A DNA stretch of 64,000 nt from Streptomyces rapamycinicus NRRL 5491 (GCF_024298965.1 NZ_CP085193.1:11656001-11720000), one strand, 5' to 3'; positions 1 to 10,255 are shown, numbered from the stretch's first letter. The notes: generated by a model not told the origin, from the sequence alone. Numbers and translations: made by a program.

Positions 1-922
1 TGACGCGTACCAGGACCTCCTCGACCACCTCGCTGTCGAGTCCGGGGACGAGATCGACCCGGGCCGCCACCAGCGTCGAGTCATTGCCCAGACGCATCGT
101 CAGCAGCGTGGTCACGGTGTCGATCTCCGGCTGCGTCTCGAGGAACCGGCGGAGCTCCCGGCGCTGGACCGGGTCGATCGCCTCGCCGATGAGCCGTCCG
201 CGCGACTCCCTGGCCAGCCGGTAGGCCACATAGACCAGCAGCGCCCCGATCAGGAAGGAGGCCGTGGCCTCGTAGACCACCTGGCCGGTCACCATGTGCA
301 GCCACATGCCGAGCAGGGCGAACACCACGCCGAGACAGGCGGTGGAGTCCTCGGCCAGAACGGTGCGCAGTGTGGGGTCGTCACCCCTGCGCAGCTCGGT
401 CGCCATGGAGCGGCCCGCTTCCCGGGCGTGCCCGCGCACCTGGACCAGCGCCCGGACCAGTGAGGAGCCCTCGGCGATGAGCGCCACGCCCAGGACCGCG
501 AGGCCCACCAGATAGCCGCTGTGATCCTCGGAGCTGCCAGCGCTCAGCGCCTCGGCACCCTGGAAGAAGGAGAAGCATCCGCCCATGACGAAGATGCCGA
601 CGGCGGCCAGCAGCGCCCAGAAGTAGCGCTCCTTGCCGTAGCCGAAGGGATGCTGGTTGTCAGGGGCCCGCCTGCTGCGTTTGAGGGAGGCGAGCAGGAA
701 CACCTCGTTGAGGCTGTCCGCGACGGAGTGAGCGGCCTCCGAGAGCAGCGCGGGGGAGCCGGCGAAGAGCCCGCCGACGGCCTTGGCCAGCGCGATCACC
801 ACATTGGCGCCGAGCGCTACGAAGACGGTGACGGCGGTTCGGGAGTCCTGCGGCGGGTCCGGCGTGCGCGGCGTACGCGGTGTTCCGTGCCGGTCGGAGG
901 AGTGCGTGGTGGAACGGCTCAT
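1..922 (-). CDS. Cation diffusion facilitator family transporter (3' end outside window)
   Basis: Membrane exporter of divalent metal ions (zinc or similar) by proton antiport. The frame runs from an ATG at 922 off the left edge, so the C-terminal end is missing (about 307 residues visible). The N-terminal tail is Pro/Arg-rich. TM helices follow, with the CDF signature SEAAHSVADSLNE, whose His and Asp are typical metal ligands of helix 2. A second helix carries AEDSTACLG, the helix-5 metal-site region. The form with a conserved HPFGYGKERYFWAL loop resembles the SLC30A9/ZnT9-like branch. The start is preceded by GGAG at about 10 nt. It appears monocistronic. The metal cannot be decided from sequence. 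Confidence 0.85.
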   Translation of the reverse strand, partial: MSRSTTHSSDRHGTPRTPRTPDPPQDSRTAVTVFVALGANVVIALAKAVGGLFAGSPALLSEAAHSVADSLNEVFLLASLKRSRRAPDNQHPFGYGKERYFWALLAAVGIFVMGGCFSFFQGAEALSAGSSEDHSGYLVGLAVLGVALIAEGSSLVRALVQVRGHAREAGRSMATELRRGDDPTLRTVLAEDSTACLGVVFALLGMWLHMVTGQVVYEATASFLIGALLVYVAYRLARESRGRLIGEAIDPVQRRELRRFLETQPEIDTVTTLLTMRLGNDSTLVAARVDLVPGLDSEVVEEVLVRV

Positions 923-1102
923 CGGCGGGAAACTCCGTGGGCGGGAAGTCCGTGCCGTCCTGATGGCCCTCTCCGCCGGGGCGGCCGGACGGCCTGTCCC
1001 CTTCGCGTGTGTCCCGATGTCGGGACCTCAATCGTGACACGCCCGCCCGAGGGAGCGCGCCCCGCCGGATCCATCCGGTCCACGGGGCGCGCTCGGATGG
1101 GG

Positions 1103-1702
1103 TCAGCCGGCCGGGGCGTTCGGGGACGCGGGCACCTTCGGCAGGTCGCTGAAGATGTCGAGCCCCATGGCGGCGGCGATCAGCAGACCGATCACGCCCA
1201 GCGCCACCGCCCCCCAGGCCACCGCGGTCACCCAGGGTGTCCCGGCCGTGACGGGCCGCCGCTGCCGCAGCAGCACCACGGCGGCGATCACCACGGCGGC
1301 CAGCGCGAACAGCCCGTTGACGAGGGCCGTGGTGTGCCACGGAGTGCCGTACACCGCGGAGATCTGATCGGCGGCCGACCCGGACTGGGCCTTGATCTGG
1401 CCGGTCAGCTGCTTGCGCTCCTGGAGCATGGTGCCGAGCCAGGTGCCGGAGAGCGAGGCCAGCCCGAGGCCCGCGGCGACGACCGAGGCGGCGCCGGGGA
1501 CGATGCCCGGCGTGGTGGCCGGGGGCGGGGTCGCGATGTCGTCATCGAGGTCCGATGCTTCCAGCGGGTCCGGGGTTTCCTCCGGGCCCGGGGTTTCCTG
1601 CTGGTCCGAAACAGCGTTCGGGACACCCTCCGCCGTGGCTTCCTCGGCTTCTGCGGGCTGCGCTGCGGTGTCGGTCGGTTGGTCGGTCTTGGTGGTGTCC
1701 AT
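1103..1702 (-). CDS. Hypothetical membrane protein, two C-terminal TM pairs
   Basis: 199 residues from ATG 1702 (MDTTKTDQP). Residues 1-65 are acidic and rich in Pro, Thr and Glu, probably disordered and cytoplasmic. A Gly/Ala/Leu hydrophobic stretch follows ([20 protein letters not shown]), then a soluble loop with [12 protein letters not shown], then two clear TM helices around a short RQRRPVTAG loop. I recognise no family. The open frame continues upstream of 1702, but the codon use there is poor and the MDTTKT start is the sensible one. It sits alone between the cation exporter and the divergent permease. Confidence 0.6.
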   Translation of the reverse strand: MDTTKTDQPTDTAAQPAEAEEATAEGVPNAVSDQQETPGPEETPDPLEASDLDDDIATPPPATTPGIVPGAASVVAAGLGLASLSGTWLGTMLQERKQLTGQIKAQSGSAADQISAVYGTPWHTTALVNGLFALAAVVIAAVVLLRQRRPVTAGTPWVTAVAWGAVALGVIGLLIAAAMGLDIFSDLPKVPASPNAPAG

Positions 1703-1860
1703 GTGCCGCAACCGTACGGACCGAAGATGAAAACTCACTGAGAAAGCGATGTCCTTCGGCCGGCGGCACCGGCCGGGTGGTGGCCGGCCGCGCCACATAC
1801 GCTGGCCGAAGGGTCTCACCGATGGCCGGGGACCCCCTTCGAGCACGACGGGAGCACCCC

Positions 1861-3831
1861 GTGGTCTCCTCCACCTCTGGCGGCGCCGCCCCCGACTGCG
1901 GGACACGGCACCGGCTGCGCGCATGGCTGCTGGAGGGCCTGACCGACATCGCCAAGCGTCAGCCCGGCCCGCACGCCGAGCCGGAGGGCGCACACCAGGG
2001 CCGGCCGTGGTGGCGGGTGATGTGCCTGACCGGTCTGGACTACTTCTCGACCCTCGGCTACCAGCCCGGAATCGCCGCCCTGGCGGCCGGGCTGCTCTCC
2101 CCGCTGGCCACCGTGGTGCTGGTGGTGGTGACCCTGGCGGGCGCGCTGCCGGTGTACCGCAGAGTGGCCGAGGAGAGCCCGCACGGCCAGGGCTCGATCG
2201 CGATGCTGGAGCGGCTGCTGACCTTCTGGAAGGGCAAGCTGTTCGTCCTCACCCTGCTGGGCTTCGCGGCCACCGACTTCCTCATCACCATCACCCTCTC
2301 CGCCGCCGACGCCACCGCCCACCTGGTGGAGAACCCGCATCTCACCGCGAGCCTGCGCGGCCATGAGGTGGCCGTCACCCTGATCCTGGTGGGAATGCTC
2401 GGGGCGGTGTTCCTCAAGGGGTTCACCGAGGCCATCGGGATCGCGGTGGCGCTGGTCGCCGCCTATCTGCTGCTCAACGCCGTCGTGGTGGCGGTCGGGC
2501 TGTGGCATGTGTGCACCGCGCCCCATGTGATTCCCGACTGGTCCCAGGCGCTGGTCGCCGAGCGCGGCAGTCCGCTGGTGATGGTCGGCGTGGCGCTGGT
2601 GATCTTCCCGAAGCTGGCCCTCGGCCTGTCCGGGTTCGAGACGGGCGTGGCTGTCATGCCGCATATCGAGGGCAAGCCGGGTGACACCGAGGAGCGCCCC
2701 GCCGGGCGCGTCCAGGGCGCCCGGAAGCTGCTGACCACCGCCGCGGTGATCATGAGCATCTTCCTCATCACCTCCAGCTTCATCACGACGCTGCTGATCC
2801 CGCAGCGGGCGTTCGAACCGGGTGGCGAGGCCAATGGGCGCGCCCTGGCCTATCTCGCCCATGAGTATCTGGGCTCGGCGTTCGGCAGCGTCTATGACGC
2901 CTCCACCATCGCCATCCTCTGGTTCGCCGGCGCCTCGGCCATGGCCGGACTGCTCAATCTGATGCCCCGCTATCTGCCGCGCTACGGCATGGCGCCCCAC
3001 TGGGCGCGCGCGGTCCGTCCCATGGTGCTGGTGTTCATCGCCATCGCGTTCCTGGTGACCTGGCTCTTCAAGGCGGATGTGGACGCCCAGGGCGGCGCCT
3101 ACGCCACCGGGGTGCTGGTGCTCATCACCTCGGCCGCCATCGCCGTCACCATCGCCGCCCGGCGCGCCCGGCAGCGCGGCTGGACCATCGGCTTCGGTGT
3201 CATCTCGCTGATCTTCCTGTACACCACCGCGGTCAACGTCATCGAGCGGCCCGACGGCGTCAAGATCGGCGCCTGTTTCATCGCGGGCATCATGGCCGTA
3301 TCGCTGCTGTCCCGGGTGGCGAGGGCGTTCGAGCTACGGGTCACCAGCGTGACGTTCGACGCCCTGGCCGAGCGATTCGTCCGTGACACCGCCCACCGCA
3401 GGATCCGCTTCATCGCCAACAAACCGGAACGCCGCGACCTGGCCGAATACCGCGAGAAGCAGCACCAGATCCGGGGGGACAACGACATCCCGCCCGAGGA
3501 CGACATCATCTTCGTCGAGGTCACGGTGGCGGACCCGTCCGAGTTCGAGAGCGAACTGCGGGTGTGCGGCGAGGTGGTGCACGGCCGCTACCGCGTGCTG
3601 ACCCTGCAGAGCGCCACCATCCCCAACGCGCTGGCGGCGCTGCTGCTGCGGGTGCGGGACCTGACCGGGCAGCGCCCGCATATCTACTTCGAATGGACGG
3701 AGGGCCATCCGCTGGCCCACTTTCTGCGCTTCTTCCTCTTCGGCCAGGGAGAGGTCGCCCCCGTCACCCGTGAGGTGCTCCGCGAGGCCGAGCCCGACCG
3801 CGGCCGCCGCCCCCACGTCCACGTCGGCTGA
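1861..3831 (+). CDS. APC-superfamily amino acid permease-like protein
   Basis: 656 residues if translation begins at GTG 1861, which follows GGGAG with a 6-nt gap; an upstream in-frame ATG at 1821 has no such site. About 12 hydrophobic helices lie between residues 50 and 500, starting with the [22 protein letters not shown] helix, as in APC permeases where the first helix is broken by Gly-rich sequence. A soluble tail of about 150 residues ([18 protein letters not shown] onward, ending [13 protein letters not shown]) follows, so it is longer than usual transporters and recalls the K+/amino-acid permeases with cytosolic domains. The substrate is unknown. It converges on the radical SAM gene. 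Confidence 0.75.
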   Translation: MVSSTSGGAAPDCGTRHRLRAWLLEGLTDIAKRQPGPHAEPEGAHQGRPWWRVMCLTGLDYFSTLGYQPGIAALAAGLLSPLATVVLVVVTLAGALPVYRRVAEESPHGQGSIAMLERLLTFWKGKLFVLTLLGFAATDFLITITLSAADATAHLVENPHLTASLRGHEVAVTLILVGMLGAVFLKGFTEAIGIAVALVAAYLLLNAVVVAVGLWHVCTAPHVIPDWSQALVAERGSPLVMVGVALVIFPKLALGLSGFETGVAVMPHIEGKPGDTEERPAGRVQGARKLLTTAAVIMSIFLITSSFITTLLIPQRAFEPGGEANGRALAYLAHEYLGSAFGSVYDASTIAILWFAGASAMAGLLNLMPRYLPRYGMAPHWARAVRPMVLVFIAIAFLVTWLFKADVDAQGGAYATGVLVLITSAAIAVTIAARRARQRGWTIGFGVISLIFLYTTAVNVIERPDGVKIGACFIAGIMAVSLLSRVARAFELRVTSVTFDALAERFVRDTAHRRIRFIANKPERRDLAEYREKQHQIRGDNDIPPEDDIIFVEVTVADPSEFESELRVCGEVVHGRYRVLTLQSATIPNALAALLLRVRDLTGQRPHIYFEWTEGHPLAHFLRFFLFGQGEVAPVTREVLREAEPDRGRRPHVHVG

Positions 3832-3884
3832 CCGGATCCCGCCGAGCCGGGGGCGGCGGCCACGTCAGGGCGCCGTCGGGTCTG

Positions 3885-5234
3885 TCAGGGTGCCACCGGC
3901 TCCGGGGCCGGGTCCACGGCGGGCAGGCTGTCCATGAACGAGCTCACCGAGAACACCGCCCGCCCCGGCCCCGGCGGGCCGTATCCGGGCGGCGAGGACA
4001 GCCCGAAGTCCTCGAGCGTCGCCCGGTAGCTCTCCAGCAGCCGGATGTGGTACTCCAGCGGGGCGCCCTGCGGATTCTCCTTGCCCAGCGGTGTCGTCGG
4101 CTCGGGGCACCAGGTGGTGAACCGGGGCACGACCCCGTGCGACATGAAGAAGCGCAGCCCCTCGGCGGTGGAGTCGATCGCCTCGGACACGGACGCGAAG
4201 CCGAGCGGCTGGGCCATCTCCACGCCCGCCACGAAGTTGGGGATCACATTCCGGGCGCCGAACACCTCGGCCGAGTCCAGGATCCGGCGGTGCCACTCGT
4301 CCCGGCCGATGTAGCGCTCCTTGCCCGGGCAGTACAGCTCGAACAGCCGCCGGTCCCACACCTCGAAGTTGGGGTGGTAGATCCGCACCCCGTAGTCGTG
4401 GAACCGCTGGACGTCTTCCTTGGGCAGCGCCTGCGCCACCACCTTGCCGATCCACCGGCCCGGGAAGCGCTCCTCGATGGCCTTCGCGTACTGCCCGTAG
4501 AAGTCGGCCTCGTCACGGCCGCCCACATGCGAGGTGATGGCGCCACCGGTGAGGGTGTACGCCTGCGAGGCGCGGGCGGTGTCATGGCGGTCGATGATCT
4601 CCAGCGCCTCCAGCACCTCCTCGACCGGCTTCACCCCGGTGTACGGGCGGCCCGCCGCCTTGTGCTGACGCCAGTTGTGGTTGATGTCGCAGTACTGGCA
4701 CTCCTCCTTGGCGCCGAAGTACTGGCACACCCGGAAGACCGTCAGATAGACCAGATAGCCCCACTGGATGGTCGGCGCGACCTCCATCACCGACTTGCCG
4801 TTCGACAGCGTGTGGCGGTAGTAGTCCGGCATCGGCGGCAGCCCCACATCGGCGATGCGCGCGCCGTCCAGATACAGCCCCAGCGCACCGTCCTCCCCGG
4901 CCCGGACCACATACGGCGACTCGGGGTTGACGCGGACGGACACCACGGTGCGGCGGAGCTCGTACGGCCCGCCGGTGAGCACGATCTCCTCGGGCGGCCG
5001 GTTGAGGGCCGCGGCCCCCAGCTCCGGCAGGGTGCGGTGGTCGAACGAGAAGATGAAGTACGACTTCGGCTTGACGTCGCCGTCCTCGTTGCCGCTGAGC
5101 GCGGACTCGTCGAAGGCCATGCCGCCGCGCAGCAGGTCCTCCTTGAGCACGGCCTCCCGGGGCACCTGGGGGAAACGCCCCATCAGCCCCTCGATCAGCG
5201 CGGTTCGTCTCTCACTCGCCATCTGCTGCACCAT
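3885..5234 (-). CDS. Radical SAM protein with CX8CX2C cluster motif
   Basis: Predicted radical SAM enzyme of about 449 residues. The likely [4Fe-4S] site is VCQYFGAKEECQYCDINHNW, with Cys170, Cys179 and Cys182 (numbered from ATG 5234), spaced C-x8-C-x2-C instead of the canonical C-x3-C-x2-C. The Tyr before the last Cys and the following strand (AYTLTGGAITS) fit the radical SAM TIM barrel. An N-terminal domain of about 150 residues precedes it. The start is uncertain: ATGs exist at 5297, 5234 and 5222; AGGGGG touches the 5234 ATG, and 5297 has no ribosome site. It is divergent from nadK with a short gap. Substrate unknown; no peptide precursor or partner enzyme is adjacent. Confidence 0.72.
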   Translation of the reverse strand: MVQQMASERRTALIEGLMGRFPQVPREAVLKEDLLRGGMAFDESALSGNEDGDVKPKSYFIFSFDHRTLPELGAAALNRPPEEIVLTGGPYELRRTVVSVRVNPESPYVVRAGEDGALGLYLDGARIADVGLPPMPDYYRHTLSNGKSVMEVAPTIQWGYLVYLTVFRVCQYFGAKEECQYCDINHNWRQHKAAGRPYTGVKPVEEVLEALEIIDRHDTARASQAYTLTGGAITSHVGGRDEADFYGQYAKAIEERFPGRWIGKVVAQALPKEDVQRFHDYGVRIYHPNFEVWDRRLFELYCPGKERYIGRDEWHRRILDSAEVFGARNVIPNFVAGVEMAQPLGFASVSEAIDSTAEGLRFFMSHGVVPRFTTWCPEPTTPLGKENPQGAPLEYHIRLLESYRATLEDFGLSSPPGYGPPGPGRAVFSVSSFMDSLPAVDPAPEPVAP

Positions 5235-5407
5235 CCCCCTGGCTCCGTACGGATGTGGTGTGGTCCCCACGCGGGTCTCTGTGCCGCTGAACACCATAGA
5301 TCAGGACGGATGTTCGGCTCCAGGGCAGCCGCCCCGAGCCCGTGCCGTGTCCGCCCCGAGTCCTCCGACGGGCGCTTCGGGACCGGCCGACCTACGGTGG
5401 AGGGGCC

Positions 5408-6496
5408 ATGGCTGTCAACCGGCTCGGCATGGTCGTCCACCAGGCCCGCCCCACCGCCGTCGCGGCGGCCCGCACCGCCCGCGCATGGGCCGCTGCCCAT
5501 GGCATCTCCTGCTTCGAGCTGGACGTCTGGCGCGGTGACCGGCCCCGGCGCAGCGCCCAGGAGGAGTCGGAGGCGGCCGGCCACCCCGATCTGATCGTCA
5601 CCTTCGGCGGCGACGGCACCTTTCTGCGCGGTGCCCGGCTCGCCGCCAGGAACGGGGCCGCGGCACTGGGGGTGAACGTGGGGCGGGTCGGCTTCCTCAC
5701 CGAGATCAGCGTCGACCAGGTGGAGGACGCGCTGAACGCCGTCCACGACGGCCGGGCCACGATCGAGGAGCGCATGCTGCTCACCCTGCGGGCGTCCCGG
5801 CCGCTGGAGATGCCCGAGGGCATGGAGGCGCTGCTGCGGTACGGGCGGGGCCCCGTGCCGCCCCCGCCCAAGGTCCGCCCCGGCCGCGGCGGCCCCGAGG
5901 AAGCGGGGTGGGGCGTTCCGCTGGATGTCAACGCCGTCAACGACGTGGTCTTCGAAAAGCTCGCCCGCGATCGCCAGGCCGGTCTCGGCGTGTACGTGTC
6001 CGCGCAACTGCTCGCCTCGTACTCGGCCGACGCGATCATCGTGGCCACCCCGACCGGCTCCACCGCCTACAGCTTCGCCGCCGGCGGGCCGGTGGTCTCC
6101 CCGTACCTGGACGCGGTGGTCTTCACCCCGGTCGCCCCGCATATCGCCTTCGACCGCACGGTGGTGGCCGCGGTGGACGAACCCGTCGCCGTACGGGTGC
6201 TGCCGACCTCGGGGCGGGTGGCGGTCAGCCTCGACGGGCAGCTGCGCGGGGTGCTGAATCCGGGCGACTGGGTGGCGGCCTACCGGGCACCGGTCCGGCT
6301 GCGGCTGGTACGGCTCGCGCCGACGCAGTTCTACCACCGGCTGCGGGACCGCTTCCGGCTGGCCGACTCGCCCGCCGCCGACGCGGCCCCGCCGTTCTAC
6401 CGCCCCAGCTCCCCGATCCCGCCGGACCTGGCGCATCTGCGGCTGCCCCCGGTGCCCGACGACCCACCGGAGCCGGGGCCGGACGGCCCACGCTGA
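5408..6496 (+). CDS. NAD kinase (paralogue with Pro-rich tail)
   Basis: ATP-NAD kinase making NADP+ in the cytosol. 362 residues from ATG 5408, with GGAGG four bases upstream of GGCC-ATG. Motifs: VTFGGDGTFLR (GGDG at 67-70, phosphate binding and catalysis), NDVVFEK (NAD-binding acidic motif), and VATPTGSTAYSFAAGGPVV, the family hallmark. There is an insertion rich in Pro/Gly/Arg before residue 180 (VPPPPKVRPGRGG) and a Pro-rich C-terminal tail absent from short bacterial NAD kinases. Streptomyces usually carry more than one NAD kinase; this copy lies immediately upstream of a molybdo-flavo-iron-sulfur oxidase operon and may be cotranscribed with it. Confidence 0.9.
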   Translation: MAVNRLGMVVHQARPTAVAAARTARAWAAAHGISCFELDVWRGDRPRRSAQEESEAAGHPDLIVTFGGDGTFLRGARLAARNGAAALGVNVGRVGFLTEISVDQVEDALNAVHDGRATIEERMLLTLRASRPLEMPEGMEALLRYGRGPVPPPPKVRPGRGGPEEAGWGVPLDVNAVNDVVFEKLARDRQAGLGVYVSAQLLASYSADAIIVATPTGSTAYSFAAGGPVVSPYLDAVVFTPVAPHIAFDRTVVAAVDEPVAVRVLPTSGRVAVSLDGQLRGVLNPGDWVAAYRAPVRLRLVRLAPTQFYHRLRDRFRLADSPAADAAPPFYRPSSPIPPDLAHLRLPPVPDDPPEPGPDGPR

Positions 6497-6534
6497 AGAT
6501 GCGGGGCGCACACCCCGATGCCAGGCTGAGGGGT

Positions 6535-7125
6535 GTGACAGCTCACGCGTTTCACAGCGACTTCGCGCTGCGTGTCAACGGTGCCGACCGCCCCCTCACC
6601 CTCGACCACCGGGTGACCCTGCTGGACGCCCTCCGCGAACACCTGGCGCTGACCGGGGTCAAGAAGGGGTGCGACCACGGGCAGTGCGGGGCCTGCACCG
6701 TCCTGATCGACGGGGAGCGCGTCAACAGCTGCCTGGTGTTCGCCGTGGCCGCCCAGGGCCGGGACATCACCACCATCGAGGGCGTGGCCGGGCTCGCCGC
6801 CCCCGAGGAACTCCACCCGCTGCAACGGGCGTTCCTGGACCACGACGGCTTCCAGTGCGGCTACTGCACACCCGGCCAGATCTGTTCCGCCATCGGCGCG
6901 CTCACCGAGGCCGCGCGCGGCTGGCCCAGCCATGTGACGGCGGACATGGCGGCCGGGGTCGGCGCGCCGGATGAGCTGGACGCCGATGAGATCCGGGAGC
7001 GGATGAGCGGCAACCTGTGCCGCTGCGGGGCGTACCCCGGCATCGTGGCCGCCATCCGCGAGGTCGCCGGGGCCGACGGCGGCGGGGCGCCCGCCCGCGC
7101 CGGTGCGGCGGGAGGGGCGCGATGA
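6535..7125 (+). CDS. Molybdenum hydroxylase [2Fe-2S] subunit (PaoA/YagT type)
   Basis: Electron-transfer subunit of a xanthine-oxidase-family enzyme. 196 residues from GTG 6535; an in-frame ATG at 6499 is the alternative but has no ribosome site. The plant-type ferredoxin cluster is held by Cys46, Cys51, Cys54 and Cys66 (KKGCDHGQCGACTVLIDG). The all-alpha domain carries the second [2Fe-2S] cluster with Cys108 and Cys111 (FQCGYCTPGQ) and Cys162 and Cys164 (NLCRCGAYPG). No Tat signal is visible, unlike E. coli PaoA, so a cytosolic enzyme is more likely. It overlaps the FAD subunit by ATGA at 7122. Confidence 0.93.
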   Translation: MTAHAFHSDFALRVNGADRPLTLDHRVTLLDALREHLALTGVKKGCDHGQCGACTVLIDGERVNSCLVFAVAAQGRDITTIEGVAGLAAPEELHPLQRAFLDHDGFQCGYCTPGQICSAIGALTEAARGWPSHVTADMAAGVGAPDELDADEIRERMSGNLCRCGAYPGIVAAIREVAGADGGGAPARAGAAGGAR

Positions 7126-8120
7126 AGCCCTTCGGCTACGAGCGCGCCACCGATCCCCAGGCCGCCGTCGCGCTCGTGGCCGACTCCACCGAGGCGGTGT
7201 ACCTGGCCGGCGGCACCAATCTGGTGGACCTGATGAAGCTCGGGGTGACCGAGCCCGCCCTGCTCGTCGACATCACCGGGCTCCCGTACGACTCCGTCGA
7301 GCACCGCCCGGACGGCGGTGTGCTCATCGGCGCGCTGGTCCCGGGCAGCCGCCTCGCCGGGGACCCCGGCATCCGCGAGCGGTTCCCTGCGTTGGCCGAA
7401 GCGCTGCTGTCGGGGGCCTCCGGGCAGCTGAGGACCGTGGCCACCACAGGTGGCAATCTGCTCCAGCGCACCCGCTGTGTGTACTTCCAGGACGTGACCA
7501 AACCCTGCAACAAGCGGCGGCCGGAGACCGGCTGTTCGGCCGTCCAGGGCCTCCACCGCGACCTGGCCGTGCTCGGCACCTCCGACTTCTGCGTGGCCGG
7601 CCACCCCTCGGACATGGCGGTGGCGATGGCCGCGCTCGACGCGGTCGTCCATCTGCGGCGGGTGAACGGCAGCCCCCGTACGGTGCCGCTCAACGACTTC
7701 TATCTGCTGCCCGGTGACACCCCGCACCGCGAGACGGTGCTGCAGCCCGGCGACCTGATCACCGGCGTCGAGCTGCCACCGCCGCCCGGGGGCGCCGCCA
7801 TGTCCTACCGCAAGGTCCGCGACCGCTGGTCCTACGCGTTCGCGCTGGTGTCGGTGGCCGCCGTCGTGGCCACCGAGGACGACGGCACACTGCGGGAGAT
7901 CCGGCTGGGGCTCGGCGGAGTGGGCAGCCGCCCCTGGCGGGCCCGCGAGGCCGAGCGGCTGCTGACCGGGCGGCAGCCGACCGAGGAGCGCCTGCGGGAG
8001 GCGGCCCGGGCCGAGTTCGCCTCGGCGCGCCCGCTGCCGCAGAACGCGTTCAAGATCGACCTCGCCGTGGACGTCATCGCCGCGGCCGTGCGCGACCTGG
8101 CGGGAGGGCAGCGGCGATGA
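7122..8120 (+). CDS. Molybdenum hydroxylase FAD/[4Fe-4S] subunit (PaoB/YagS type)
   Basis: 332-residue FAD-binding subunit. LAGGTNLVDLMKLG (about 28-41) is the PCMH-type FAD pyrophosphate loop and TVATTGGNLLQRTRC the second FAD contact. Four cysteines, Cys119, Cys129, Cys138 and Cys157, sit in a loop (CVYFQDVTKPCNKRRPETGC) characteristic of PaoB, whose insertion binds an extra [4Fe-4S] cluster; this separates it from ordinary xanthine dehydrogenase medium subunits. GGGAGGGG lies just before the ATG. Translationally coupled on both sides through ATGA overlaps (7122 and 8117). Confidence 0.93.
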   Translation: MKPFGYERATDPQAAVALVADSTEAVYLAGGTNLVDLMKLGVTEPALLVDITGLPYDSVEHRPDGGVLIGALVPGSRLAGDPGIRERFPALAEALLSGASGQLRTVATTGGNLLQRTRCVYFQDVTKPCNKRRPETGCSAVQGLHRDLAVLGTSDFCVAGHPSDMAVAMAALDAVVHLRRVNGSPRTVPLNDFYLLPGDTPHRETVLQPGDLITGVELPPPPGGAAMSYRKVRDRWSYAFALVSVAAVVATEDDGTLREIRLGLGGVGSRPWRAREAERLLTGRQPTEERLREAARAEFASARPLPQNAFKIDLAVDVIAAAVRDLAGGQRR

Positions 8121-10255
8121 CCACGCTCCAGCGGACCGTGGGCGCGGAGGTGACCCGCGTCGAAGGGCGCGAGAAGGTCACCGGTGCCGCGCTCTACGCG
8201 TACGAGTACCCGGTGCCGGACGCCCTGTACGCGTGGCCGGTGCAGTCCACCGTCCCGCGCGGCACGGTGCGCGCCGTCGACACCGTCGCGGCGCTGTCCC
8301 TGCCGGGCGTGGTCGCCGTGCTCGACAGCCGTAACGTGGCCCGGCTGCGCCCGACCGACACCCCCGAACTCGCCGTTCTGCAGTCCCCGGAGGTGGCGTA
8401 CCGCGGGCAGATCGTGGCGGCCGTGGTGGCGGACACCTTCGAGACGGCCCGTCAGGCGGCGGCCGCCGTACGGGTCGAGTACGACGTGGAAGACCACGAC
8501 GCCGAGCTGATCGACGGCGATCCGCGCGTCTTCGTCCCCGAGACGGTCAACGGCGGCTACCCGGGGCATACGGAGACCGGCGATGTGGAGGCCGCCCTCG
8601 ACACGGCGCCAGTCGTCCTCGACGCCACGTACACCACACCCCCCGAGCACACCGCCACGATGGAACCGCATGCCACCATCGCCGTCTGGGACGGCGACAC
8701 GCTCACCCTCTACAACGGCGACCAGGGCCCCTGGATGACGGCCGCCAGGGTGGCCGAGCTGTTCGGCCTGCCCGAGGGCGCCGTCCGGATCGTCGCCGAC
8801 CACACCGGCGGCGGCTTCGGCTCCAAGGCGATTCCCCGCCCGCCCACGGTGCTCGCCGCGCTGGCCGCCCGCGCCGTGGGCCGCCCGGTCAAGGTGGCGG
8901 CCACCCGGCAGCAGATGTTCACCATGGTCTCGTACCGCACGCCCACCCTCCAGCGCATCCGGCTCGGCGCCGAACGGGACGGCGGGCTCACCGCCATCTG
9001 GCACGACGCGCTCCAGCAGAGCTCGACGCTCTCCCCGTACTGCGAGCAGACGGTCACCTGCACCCGCGTCATGTACGCCGCGCCCCACCGCCGGACCACC
9101 CACCGCCTGGCGCAGCTGGATGTGCCGACGCCCTCGTGGATGCGGGCCCCCGGCGAGGCGCCCGGGATGTTCGCGCTGGAGAGCGCGATGGACGAGCTGG
9201 CCGTGGCGCTGGGCATGGACCCCATCGAGCTGCGGGTGGCCAACGAGCCGTCCGTGGACCCCGGCACCGGCCATCCCTTCAGCAGCCGCAATCTGGTGGC
9301 CTGTCTGCGGGAGGGCGCCGCGCGCTTCGGCTGGGCCGGCCGCGACCCCGCGCCGGGGGCCCGCAGGGAGGGGCACTGGCTGCTCGGCACCGGAGTGGCG
9401 GCGTGCAACTATCCCGCCCTCACCTGGCCCTCCACCGCGACCGCCCGCGCCGAGCCCGGCGGAGGCCTCACCGTACGGATCGCCGCGGCCGACATCGGCA
9501 CCGGCGCCCGCACCGCGCTGACCCAGGTGGCGGCGGACGAGCTCGGTGTGGGGATCGACCGGGTCACCCTCGACATCGGCCGCAGCGCCTACGGCCAGGC
9601 ACCGTGGGCGGGCGGCTCGATGGGCCTCAGCTCCTGGGGCTGGGCGGTGTCCAAGGCGTGCCGGGCGCTGACCAAGCGGCTCGACGAGGTCTCCGGCGCG
9701 GTCCCGCCCGGCGGTCTCGAGGAGCGGGCGGACACCGCCGAGGACGTCGAGGCGCGCCGGGCGTTCTCGCGCCACGCCTACGGCGCCCAGTTCGCGGAGG
9801 TACGGGTGGACTCCGTCACCGGCCAGGTGCGGGTCGACCGGCTGCTGGGGATGTTCGCCGCCGGACGCGTCATCAATCCCCGGACGGCGGGCTCGCAGCT
9901 GCGCGGCGGCATGTGCATGGGGCTGTCGATGGCGCTGCACGAAAACCTGGAGCCGGACCCGCGGTTCGGCGACTTCGCCAACCACGACCTCGCCACGTAT
10001 CACATCGCGGCCAACGCGGATGTGCGCGATGTCCAGGCGCACTGGCTCGAGGAGAACGACGACGAGCTCAACCCGATGGGCAGCAAGGGTATCGGGGAGC
10101 TGGGCATCGTCGGCACGGCGGCGGCGATCGCCAACGCGGTGTACCACGCCACGGGGGTGCGGGTCCGCGATCTGCCGATCACGGTGGAGCGGGTGCGCGC
10201 GGGGCTCTCCGCGAGCCGGCCCGCCGGGTTCTCCGCCGGGCCGTCCGCCCGCTGA
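8117..10255 (+). CDS. Molybdenum hydroxylase catalytic Mo-cofactor subunit (PaoC/YagR type)
   Basis: 712-residue catalytic subunit that oxidises aldehydes or N-heterocycles at a molybdopterin centre. GGGFGSKAIPRPP is the Mo-pterin-binding loop, RAPGEAPG the Moco contact loop with the substrate-pocket Arg region, and Glu661 in SKGIGELGIVG is the universal base of the family. The length matches PaoC (about 730) and not the larger eukaryotic fused enzyme. Last gene of the operon; a strong stem-loop follows at 10282. No MocA/PaoD cofactor-insertion chaperone or XdhC is adjacent, so maturation must come from elsewhere. The substrate is not deducible, though the PaoABC-type Fe-S set favours aromatic aldehydes. 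Confidence 0.92.
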   Translation: MTTLQRTVGAEVTRVEGREKVTGAALYAYEYPVPDALYAWPVQSTVPRGTVRAVDTVAALSLPGVVAVLDSRNVARLRPTDTPELAVLQSPEVAYRGQIVAAVVADTFETARQAAAAVRVEYDVEDHDAELIDGDPRVFVPETVNGGYPGHTETGDVEAALDTAPVVLDATYTTPPEHTATMEPHATIAVWDGDTLTLYNGDQGPWMTAARVAELFGLPEGAVRIVADHTGGGFGSKAIPRPPTVLAALAARAVGRPVKVAATRQQMFTMVSYRTPTLQRIRLGAERDGGLTAIWHDALQQSSTLSPYCEQTVTCTRVMYAAPHRRTTHRLAQLDVPTPSWMRAPGEAPGMFALESAMDELAVALGMDPIELRVANEPSVDPGTGHPFSSRNLVACLREGAARFGWAGRDPAPGARREGHWLLGTGVAACNYPALTWPSTATARAEPGGGLTVRIAAADIGTGARTALTQVAADELGVGIDRVTLDIGRSAYGQAPWAGGSMGLSSWGWAVSKACRALTKRLDEVSGAVPPGGLEERADTAEDVEARRAFSRHAYGAQFAEVRVDSVTGQVRVDRLLGMFAAGRVINPRTAGSQLRGGMCMGLSMALHENLEPDPRFGDFANHDLATYHIAANADVRDVQAHWLEENDDELNPMGSKGIGELGIVGTAAAIANAVYHATGVRVRDLPITVERVRAGLSASRPAGFSAGPSAR

